Source: Meloidogyne chitwoodi
Taxonomy: Eukaryota > Nematoda > Chromadorea > Rhabditida > Meloidogynidae
Direction of reading: 5' to 3'
Assembly (NCBI GenBank): GCA_015183035.1
Contig: JACZZP010000010.1
Location: 1,674,001 to 1,738,000 of the forward strand
Length of the DNA: 64,000 nt
Below are positions 47,668 through 57,800 of this stretch, piece after piece. Both the position numbers and the translations under genes were made by a program. The stretch's first letter is position 1. Each line of letters opens with the position of its first letter. Under the pieces are notes generated by a model. That model saw nothing but the letters and a program-made list of their open reading frames with translations, searched no databases and had not been told where the DNA came from.

Positions 47668-49068
47668 ATGTTTATTTATTTTCGGCATTTTATTCTTTTA
47701 TTATTATTATTATTTATTAATTATTTATTTGCAAAAGAAGAAAATGTTAGGGTAAAGCGTCAAGGAGGGGCAACTGTACTTACTAAAGCTTGGAATGAAG
47801 CACTTCCTGGGGTTTTCTTTTAATTTAATTTTTTATAAAAGACAGATTCCTAATATCATTTTCTAATGATTTATTTATTTAATAAAAAAATTTTAATTTA
47901 AGGTACCACCATTTTGGGACAAATATAGCTCTGGCCCTTATGGTAAGCTAAAAAATATTAATTAATTAATTAATTAAAAAACATTTTAATTTTTTAAAAA
48001 GGTATTGTACTTCGTGGTTGGCAATTTAGTAGATGTGCAAGTGAACAAGTATTATATTAAAAAAAAATAAAAAATAATTTATTAATTTTTAAGTGGACTA
48101 ATTATGTAGTTAATGTTTCTAATATTGTTATTTGGCCTGATTATCCAAGATTTCCTGGTCCAATATTTTTTAATGTAACAATGGATGTTAATGAAGATTT
48201 ACCTATTGAAAAAATTGAAATGGATTTAGAAGTAAAAATTATATTTAAAAAAAATAAAATAATTAACTTAAAAAATTAGCAATTAATTTAAATAAAGGCT
48301 ATATATTTTTAAAATAATCTTTAAATTATTTTTTTAAAAAAAGGTAAGGCATGCAGTTAATGGTAAATTAAATAATAGAGGTTGGCAAGTAATTCCATGT
48401 CAAGGATGGAATCTTTTGGTAAATTAATTTTAAAAATAAAATTTTAATTTAAATAAAAAGGATGGTTGTGATGGTGTGGGTTCTTGTCGTTATTGTGATA
48501 TGTTAGATAAATGTAAAGAAACTGTTAAAAGTGCTCATAAATATGTTAATGGTTAATTTTTAATTTATAAAATAAAAATAATTTTTTTTCCAATTTTATA
48601 TCGAAAAGCGGAAGACTTTCTCCGTCAAAATAAATTATGTCCTCCACCTAAAGGACATTGGACAATGACTTTTAGCAAAATATTTACTATTGAAGATTTA
48701 CCTAAAAGTTTTTTTGGTCCTTTACAATCGGTAATTAAATAAATATTTTAAAATTTAATATCAAAATTATTTTTATAAAAAATATTATTTATTTTTTTAA
48801 AATTTTTAGAATGAATATTGGTTAACTTTTAATTTTAATGATGGAAAAGATAGAAAATTAGGTTGTGCTCGTTTATGGGTAGATGCATGTAAATATCATT
48901 TACAAGATAAACAACAAAAATGTTTAAAAGACCCAAATGCTTTTAAAGATTTTTTAAAAGGTTTTTTTTAATTAAAATATTAAAAGATATTTTTTTAAAT
49001 TTTTTTTTATAGAATTTAGTAGTCAAGCAGAACAAATTCGACAGAGAACATCTACAAATAATAATTAA
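47668..49068 (+). CDS. Secreted ML-domain protein, GM2-activator-like
   Basis: The ATG at 47668 starts a signal peptide (FRHFILLLLLLFINYLFA). Eight exons join to about 300 residues. The domain has the GM2-activator order: WQFSRCASEQWTNYVVNVSN, then IVIWPDYPRFPGPIFFNVTM, a Trp/Cys loop WQVIPCQGWNL, then DGVGSCRYCDMLDKC, LCPPPKGHWTMTFSKIFTIE, and KLGCARLWVDACKYHL. In human GM2A these are 'VI.SLTLEPDPIIVPGNVT', 'IPC..YIGSC.F..CD.L', 'CPFKEGTYSLPKSEF' and 'KRLGCIKI'. GM2A extracts glycolipids for lysosomal hydrolases; nematodes carry several such genes. A lipid-binding secreted or lysosomal role is inferred. A basic RVKR site after the signal peptide could be a furin-like cleavage site. The stop is at 49066-49068. 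Confidence 0.82.
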
Positions 49069-49757
49069 ACAGAAAAAGAAAATAAAAATATATTTTTTTG
49101 TTTACGCGGGTTGGAATGGAAATTAATTTATATTAAAAAAGAGATTGATGAAAATAAATTGATACATATTTATTTTTAAATTTTAATTAAAATTTATTTT
49201 TATTAACGAAATTGTTTTAGCCTACTTTTTTAAAGTGATTCTCTTATAATAACTTTTAAAAAGATATAAAGGAAGAATCTAATCTATTCCAGCTGTAAAA
49301 AAATAACTTAATGTTCAATATTAAGAAAAATTCTTTTTTGGCTAATTGTAAATATCAGGATTGAATGAGTTGGATTATACAATTCAGGACTAAAATTTGC
49401 AAAAAAAAAAGTAACAAAATAAAGACGAACTTTAAGTGGCACTAAAATTTGCATTTTGAATCATTAAAAACCAAATAAAATTAAACTAAAATAATTGAAT
49501 GATTTAACATATTACTAAAAAATTCAAAAAATTAATCCTAAAAAAGAAAATGTTTAACAGTCTCAACAAGAGTTCATTACATCCTGCACTTGTCTCATAA
49601 ACAAATTCTATGTAGTGCTCAATTATGATTATATAAAAAATATTAAATAAAATATAAAAAATCTCAAGTAAAAAATTATGTTCAAAATTTAAAAAGAACA
49701 AAAAGGTAGTAAATTTATAATTTTAAATGATTAACATTTTTATTGAAAAAACATATC
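49069..49757. other. Intergenic
   Basis: AT-rich sequence lies between convergent genes. The open frame on the minus strand at about 49504-49701 is Phe/Leu/Ile-rich low complexity and is not supported as coding. Confidence 0.45.
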
Positions 49758-50291
49758 TTAAGGGCGCAATTCAAATCGAAGTCTTCTCGTAAGGTATACT
49801 AGAAAAAGATTTAATTAATACCTAAAAGTATAATAAACCTCAACGAGCATACGCCCTCTTCCAAGATTATCAGTAACATCAACCTAAATTTTGCAAGATA
49901 TATGTTATAAATCATTATAACTAAAAATATTACCTCTAAAGAAACGGTGCGATCGTTAAAAACAGGTGAAATTGTTCGCGCATGGTGGGCTATCTGTTGT
50001 TGATTGAAAGCTACTGCAGAATCACGAAGGAACTCTTACATACGTTCCTCTGGATGTAATGCATCACCCTCACGCCAGATTTTGATTGCCATTTTCTTTC
50101 CCAACATTTGCAACTTAAGAATTTAAAAGAATATAACTATTTCCACAAATTCTAACGTGAAAACATTATTTAAACCTCAGAAAACGACGCCCCTGGGTTT
50201 CCACACGTGAGAAAAATTGTCCAACTGTCAAAGAATTGAGACGCAGGTCAACCTCACCGACACTTGATTGGCCGGAATCACTGTCTCCCAT
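49758..50291 (-). pseudogene. Broken gene of unknown family
   Basis: Minus-strand segments look coding but do not form one frame. Exon A (ATG 50291) reads GEVDLRLNSLTVGQFFSRVE, then TQGRRFL. Exon B in its sensible frame reads LGKKMAIKIWREGDALHPEE, then RM, a stop (TAA at about 50036-50038) and EFLRDSAVAFNQQQIAHHAR, TISPVFNDRTVSLE. Exon C is VDVTDNLGRGRMLVE and exon D YLTRRLRFELRP plus stop. The A/B splice (AG|gtttaa...cttaag|TTG) and the C/D splice put the next exon out of phase, and the TAA interrupts exon B. A 30-nt intron (gtatgtaag...ctgcag) would remove the stop but would delete apparently coding residues. I do not recognise the family. A pseudogene is most likely; assembly errors are possible. 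Confidence 0.55.
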
Positions 50292-50565
50292 ACATTAATA
50301 AAGTTTTAAACTTATTAGATAAAAATCGAGAAAAAATAAATATAAAAAGTAAAAAAATTAAACCTTCATTTGACTGTTTAAAAAATTGTATAGGACTTTT
50401 TGTCACATTTTAACTTTTAGATATTTTGTTCTTTTTTGGATTAAATTTTTTCAAAATATATAATATCCATTTAGGAACTTCATTTGTTCTTCTTTTTTAA
50501 AAGAATATTAAAATTAAATAACTTTATTCAAAATTAAATAACTTTAAGCTTCAAGTTTATACATA

Positions 50566-52191
50566 ATGGCTATTGATTATTCTCGTTGGAAGGATATTGA
50601 AATCTCAGATGATGAGGACGATACCCATCCAAATATTGACACTGTATTTTTCTTATATTTTAATTTAATAGTTATTTTTGATTTTTATAGCCTTCACTTT
50701 TCCGTTGGCGTCATAAAGCTCGACTTGAGCGAATGGCTGAAATGAAAGAAGAAAAGGAGAAGGTTGAAGGGGAAAAGAAACAAGTGCTTAGTCGTGTTCA
50801 GGTAATTTTTGTTTTTTTTTTGTTTTCCTTCCTTTTTAGGAAATTGAAGAAAAACTTTTAAATACAAATTTGGACGAAAAAGAGCGTATTAAATTGGAAT
50901 TGGAGCGTGACCAAATTCATAAGCAAGAAGAAGAGTTCTTGCGCAAAGAAAAGGAATTAGCTGATAAGGAACGACTTGCACCTTGGAATGTTGATACGAT
51001 TGGAAAAGAAGCTTGGAGTAAAACTATTGTTAATAAGGTTTTTAATTTTCCTTTTTACCCCTTTTTATTGAATCTTTATGCATTTTTAAATTATAAAAGA
51101 AAATATATTAAGCCAAATGAAAAGTCTCAAAAAGAAAAGGACAGTGCCTCAGCAGGTATTTCTGGCAAACTTAGCGAAGAAGAAGAACATCAACGTCTTC
51201 TTGACTATTTTTCTGCCAATGAGACTTTGCTAGGAGAGATGAGTCTTTTGGAAGGTTTTGATGCTATGGAGGTTTTTATTATTATTATTTTAACTTATTA
51301 AATTATAAGAATATGTTGCTTGATAATCCTCATTTGGCCTCTGAATATGCCACGAATTGGTTAACTATTGAAGCGCTTAATCATGCAATTGATGGAGAGG
51401 TGTGTATTTTAATTTATTTTTAATAAATTTTAAATTGAATTTTATGAATGTAAATTTTTATTTTTTTAATCAAACAATTTTTTTATTTAATAATAAATTT
51501 TTATTAATTATTAAAATTAAAGGACGATAAAATGGGTCTTGTAGCTGAGAACTGTATCACAATTCAATATCTTCTTGAACTTTCTAAATCATTGCATGCT
51601 GTTTCAACAAATACAAATTTGATTAAAAACTTCTTCAAAAAGTTTTTTTTAATATTTTTATTTTTAAATGATTGCTTAAAGAATTCGTTCTGCTGAGGCA
51701 ATGTATTTGCAAATGTATCACGAGGAAGTTCGAGCTTTCAAGGACCGTCTCCGTAAACGTGCAAAGGATAAGCGTGATGCCTATCTTTCAGAAGCTCAAT
51801 CATCTGATAAGGCTAAACGAGTTGAGGCTTCTCCTGGTGGATTAGACCCTCTTGATGTTTTGGAAAGTCTTCCTGAGGTTTGTTAAACTATTTCAGTTTT
51901 TATTTATTTTAATATAGAAAATTGTTTATAAAGTTTTTAAATATATTCTTTTCAAAATTTATTACAAATAAAAATATTTTATAGGTTATGCGTGAAGCAT
52001 TTGAATCTCAAAGTATGGAGAAAATGTTCCAAGTTGCTGAGAGTATGGACAGAGAAGTCTTTAATTATCATTTGCAGCGTTGTATTGATTCTGGTCTTTG
52101 GATCCCAAATGCTAAGGAACATGAAGAGAAGATGGCTAAAGAGAAACAAAAAGCGGAGAAAGCTGCTAATAAGGATAACAACAAGACATAA
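50566..52191 (+). CDS. CDC37: Hsp90 co-chaperone CDC37
   Basis: CDC37 recruits protein kinases to Hsp90 in the cytosol. The ATG at 50566 gives [20 protein letters not shown], then [20 protein letters not shown]. This is the family's N-terminal kinase-binding signature, including the Ser-Asp-Asp-Glu-Asp casein-kinase-2 site that activates CDC37 (Ser13 in vertebrates). A coiled coil follows ([32 protein letters not shown]). The Hsp90-binding middle domain has [34 protein letters not shown] and [19 protein letters not shown]. The C-terminal helix has [20 protein letters not shown], then [11 protein letters not shown]. The stop is at 52189-52191; about 390 residues, the usual size. All expected blocks are present. 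Confidence 0.96.
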
Positions 52192-52558
52192 GTTCTCAAA
52201 TATATCATAGAATTAAAAAAATAAAAGCTATAAAAATAAATAATTTTTTAAAGAAAATAAATTCTTGTCCCTTTCCTTTCTTGTTTTATTATTATTATAT
52301 TTTTCTTTAACAAGACCTTGAGAAAGGGATTATTATATAATTATATTTATATACTTATTTTTTAAAAGGAATTTCATTAATTATTCGATGATTTCCTTGA
52401 TATTATATTCATAATAAATATTTGTTTTTTAAATTAAATAAATACATAATTATTAATTTAAAAATGTTTATATATTTTAATATTATATTCAATATAATAT
52501 CAAATTAATTTAAAATATTTTTCAGCTTTATTAATTTTTAAACTGCAGATGAGCATAA
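52192..52558. other. Intergenic
   Basis: AT-rich spacer. It ends in a 'aactgcag' acceptor-like site 9 nt before the next ATG, compatible with trans-splicing. Confidence 0.45.
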
Positions 52559-53818
52559 ATGATAGATGATGGAAATGAAACTGATGAAGGTTTTGTTCAT
52601 TATTTTTTAGCTTAAATAATTTTGTTAAGAAGGTCGTATTAATTTTTTTTATTTTGATTTTTCAAAGTAATTTTTAGAAAAGAGCATCATCCCCTGCAAA
52701 GATGTTGTCAAAAGGATGGCTATAGTTGATGGATGTAATGTTTTACATTTATGTGCCGGTATGGGTTTAGATTCTTATGCAGAACAGGAAATGCTTGAAG
52801 AGAGGTTTTTTTTTAATTAAAATTTTTAGTTTGATTAATTCTTAATTTCCATTTTTAAGAAAGCCAGACGCTATTGGCCTTTTACTTGTTGTAAAAAAGT
52901 TGATGGAAGAAGACTTTGATGTTCGTGTATTTCTTTCTATGTCTTATATGTCACAACATAAAGTGTCTAATCTATTCATTTTAACGGTTTAAAAAAAAAA
53001 AATAAATAAAATATATTATTTAGGAATTTAAATCGCTCGGAATTCTCACAGTCGTTCCACCATATGTTCATGATGATAAAGCTATTTTAGAATATGCAAC
53101 TCAAGTTGGAGGTTTTATTGTTTCTAATGATAAATTCCGTGAATTTAAATATTACCCAAAAATGTCAAAATGTACAAAATGTGTAGAAAGAACAATTCGA
53201 TTTAAATTTAAACAACAAAAGAATAAATTAAATTTTAATGAAAAAAATAATGAGTTATTTTTATTTAAATATTATTATTTAAATAAATAATTTTAAGGAA
53301 AAGAAATTATGAACATTTTTCAAAAAGTTTATGTTGTTCTCTACCTACAAATAAGATTATTAAAAACGATTTGGATAGATTTCAATTAGGAATGGAATTA
53401 CAAATGGAATTAGATTCAGGTAAGCTTTATTTTAAATAAATATTTGGATAGGGGTTAAGGAGAAAGTAAAAATAAATACAAATTAATTAATTATTTAGAA
53501 ATTGATCTAAATAAAATTAAATAATTAATTTTTTTAGATCTTTGTACATCAAATATTTCATCTGATATTGACTTTTTATTTGTTCATTCATATCGTATTC
53601 AACGTTCAAAATCTCTTAAAATTCAAACACTTTGTTTAATTCAAATTATGCTTGATTTTATACAACTTGAATTTTCTTTTATTCGTGGACTTAAACCTCA
53701 ACCTGTGGATTATTTTAAAGGACATAAACCTCCATCTAAATTCTCTAATTTTCTAAAGCATTTTAATAAACATAAAAATCTACGTCATCAACAGCAAGAT
53801 AATATTTTTATAATTTAA
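52559..53818 (+). CDS. Zc3h12a/Regnase-like NYN-domain ribonuclease
   Basis: Exon 1 (ATG 52559, MIDDGNETDE) splices (GAA G|gtttt...tag|AA AAG) to KSIIPCKDVVKRMAIVDGCN. The NYN/PIN nuclease fold shows VDGCNVLHLCAG (first metal Asp), AIGLLLVVKKLMEEDFDVRV, FKSLGILTVVPPYVHDDKAI (two Asp), LEYATQVGGFIVSNDKFREF. Regnase proteins have 'DG.NVA', 'DD..IL..A', and 'G.IVSND.YRD' in this order, so the metal-binding acidic residues are conserved. Such enzymes cut stem-loop mRNAs. No CCCH zinc finger follows; instead there is CTKCVERTIRFKFKQQKNK and a helical C-terminal region to the stop at 53816-53818. About 330 residues. Endoribonuclease activity is inferred from the fold and acidic residues. Confidence 0.82.
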
Positions 53819-54801
53819 TTGAGTTATTATACCCTATAATTTATTTATTTATTCTCTAAATTAGTGAATCTATAAGTCTTTTAAAAATAATAATTTATTT
53901 AAGAACATTTAAAAAATACATTTATTTATTTATTTGACTTTTTCTGTCTCTGACATTAATTTTTTTAATTTAATTTTTGACTTTATTTTCCTTTCCTGTG
54001 CAATTAATCTAATCTTTAAAAATCAACAATATATGCTTTAAATGTTTTTTTTACTTCTTGTATATTCTCTGTGATTTAATTATTTTTGTTTTTTTAAAAA
54101 AGTAATGATATTTTATTTTTTTTTAAATTTAAGCTTTATTTTCTTTTAAATTGTATTTTAAATTATGGCATTAAAATTCATTTCCTTTTGCATTTAAAAT
54201 ATTTAAAAGGCATAACACTAGAATAAAAAAAAATAATTTTTTTTAACACATTTTAAAATAATTGGAATTTTACCTCTTCTTTGTTATGCCTAAATATACA
54301 TATAATTTTTATAAAATTACTTGTACATTAATTTATTCATGTAAATACAATTATAAAAATATTTATTTTTAAAAAACAAATGCATAATTAATATGTAAAA
54401 GATATTAAAAACCAATTAATTAATTAAAATAATTAATTACATAAATTCATTTGTGCCTCAGAATTTTTAAAAACATAGGAACAAATATATTTAATTATTA
54501 TATATCACAAAATGCATATTAAATAGAGATTGAAAATTTAATTAAAAAAAAGAAGTTGTGTCTTTACCTAAAAGAAAATTAAAAAACCTTAAAAAATCTT
54601 CAATCTCTATTATTTACATAATGGGAACAAATTAATTATTTAAAAATAATTAATTTAACATTTTTATTAAATAATTATATTTAAAATAAATTTATTTAAA
54701 AAATAATAATAAAATATTAAATTTTTCTTAAATTATGCTTCACAAGTCTTTTTTAAAATAGTACACAAGTAAACAAAAATACTTTTCTTTTTTTAAATTA
54801 A
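53819..54801. other. Intergenic between convergent genes
   Basis: About 1 kb of extreme AT sequence holds the 3' UTRs of both neighbours. A short direct/inverted motif (agagattgaa at 54525 and caatctctat at 54600) could pair. No gene was seen. Confidence 0.5.
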
Positions 54802-57800
54802 TTAAAAACGTTTGACTACTATTGTTTTTTCATCTCTAGAATATAAAGGTTTTGCCATTGGTTGTTGTTGTTGTTTTTCATTTTGTGATGATGATGATGG
54901 TCTACGTTTATCTGCATTAATTGACATTGGTATTCTTGAAGGTATTCTTTCAGAAGGAAAACGTTCATTTTTTGTTTTTATTGTTTTTGGAGTTGAAAAA
55001 CTTTCAGAATTTTTATTTGATGAAAATAATTTTTCACTTCCGGGATAATCAGGAGGAGGAAAATAAGGTTTTTGTTGTTGTTTTAATGAATTATTAGTAT
55101 TAGCAACAAATTTATTAATTTTTGCTAAAGAAGATTGTTTTTGTTCATTAAAATGTTTTGAAATAATACTTTGTTGACTTTCATCACTATTATTATTTTT
55201 ATTATTATTATTATCTTCTTCTTCTTCTTCAGGATTAAGCATTAAATAAGTCACATTATTTGGTGTTCGATGAACTCTATGACATCCACTACTACTATCA
55301 GTTGAAATATCTCGCCTGTGCTGAATATTAATATTAGATTAAAATGAAAAAATAATTAATTTTAATAATATGCACTAGTTATATTAGAAGAGATTATTTC
55401 TTTTAATTAATTACACTCAAATAAAAAAGAATATATAGGGCATATCAATATTAAATATAATAAAACACCTCAACATTATTATTATGAATAGGAGAATTTT
55501 GTAATATTTGTTGTTGTTGTGTAAAAGTATTAATATTCTTTAATAAATTTGTTTTTTGTTGATTATTTAAATTATTATTATTTTTTGAATTATTAATTAT
55601 TCCATTATTAGTAACAACACCACTATTATCAGAAGAGGAAGAAGACATAACATTATCATAATGACTTTGTTGTTTTTTATGGGCAATTAATTCATCTGTT
55701 AATAAACGTTGTTGTTGTTGCTTTAAAAATATTTTTTTAAAAATTAAAATTAAATTTTTAAAAAATACTTGTTGTAATAATTGATGTTCTCTTCTTTGTC
55801 TTGGACTCATTCTAATAAAACCATCTTCATCCGGAACAGGTGGGGGTTTATGTCTTCTATCTTTTGTAGAACCTACTCTTCTAAGAAATGGTTCAATTGG
55901 AGGAGAAACAAAAGAAGATGATGATAATGTTAAATTATTATTATTATTATTTGTTGATGATGTTCCTTCAATTGTTGTAGAATCTTGTATTGGAATACGT
56001 GTTGCTGCAGCAGCTGATTTATAATGTCTTTGATGTTGTTGTTGTCTTCGATTGGGTGCAGGTGAACGACCAGCGAGAGCTAAAAATTTAAATAAAAAAA
56101 GGAAAAATGAGAATCAAATTAAAAAAACATTTTTAAAAAACAAAACAAATAATTTTTAAATAATTTATGTTTTTAGCTAATTTAAGGGTTTTAAAACTGA
56201 CAATTAAAAAAAGAAAAGAAAAATTAAAAAAAAACAATTTTAAGAATATAAAATATTTAAAAAGATATTTGAGCAGATAGAAATAATTAAAAATATTTAT
56301 TAATTATGTTAAAATATTTAATAAAATATTTTTTAAATAAAAATAAAGAGTTCGAAACAGGGTTTTTCTGAGAACGAAAATAAAATGAGAGATTGTGTTA
56401 AAAATCAGAGAGTTTTTCTGATTAATCAGATAAATATCCCAGCAAAAATATTGAGAAAAAGTATACCAAATCTTTTATTATAAAAAATTCGAACTCTTTA
56501 AATTAACCGGTTTAATAAATTTAATTAAAATAATAATATAAATTAATTATTTTACTTAAAACAAGTACTCACTAAAAAAACAATAAAAAAGAAACTATCA
56601 AAAATATATATTTAAAAATTTTAACTGAGAAAAAATACAAATTAGTTGCCTATTTTAAAAATAAAGGAATTAAAATTTAAATAAGAAAATCAGTCTTTCT
56701 CTTCACTTTCATTATCAGTATCAATAAATTTAAGAACACTTGGAAGTGAATTAATTAGAAGCATAGATGTTGCTGCAAAAAAGCACATAACAAAACAATT
56801 TTTTAAAAATACAAAAAAAAATGAAAAAAAAAATACAAAACAATATAAAGAAACAAAAAAAAACAAATAAATATATTTAAAAAAAGTAAAAAAAAAACTC
56901 ACAATTAGCACGAGAACATCTACTATAAACCTTAAAAATAAATAAAATTAATTAAATATTTTTATTAAAAAAACCTCAGCAATATCAGAGCGAATATCAA
57001 GCATTGAACGAGTCAGAATTGGTCCCAATTGTTTAGTAGGAATTTCTTGTGGATCTCGAGGATTTGGCGGTGGTGGTAATGCCATTCTATCATTCTTTAT
57101 TTTTTTTTATAAAAAAAGAAAATAATATTTAAAAAAGAAAACCTGTAATTTTTTCAAACATTCCTCTAAAGATTCCATCACTTTATCATCAGAAAATCCA
57201 AAATCTTCAGCAAGAGATCTCTGAATAAATTCCATAAATTGTTCAATAGTCAACTTCAAAATTGTTTCTAAAAAATTAAACAATTTATTTGATTAAAATT
57301 TATAAACTTCTATGCATTTTCATAATATTATAGGCCATGGCAATTAAAATACAATCTCCATAATAAAGAAAAACATCCCATAAACGAAGAGTTAATGAAT
57401 AAGGAACACGATCAAGAAAACAACCAAACCACCATTTTGTTAAATAAATTGGTGGAATTCCTGTTTGATCCTTTAATAAATAGACAAAATTATATAGATA
57501 TTTTTTATTTTAAATTAAAAATTAATAAATTTAAAAAAATATACCAAATGTTTTTTAACTCTTGGCAAATATTTGAGCAAAACTTTATCATAATGATTTT
57601 GAAAACGTTGAAGTTTTGGAAAACCAGGAACAAAAAAACCTTAAAAATTTTATTTAAAATTTTATTAAAAAAAATTTTAAATTTTCTTTAACCATGCATT
57701 GTATATCTTCTTGTAACTAAAAGTGCATGCATACACCAAAAAGCATCTTCTTCATCCATATACATTAGAAAAACTGCTGCTATTTGACTCATTCCTTAAA

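Noticed and set aside
57395..57691. Plus-strand frame within the RabGAP locus
   Set aside because: It lies opposite TBC-domain exons and introns, with low-complexity composition.
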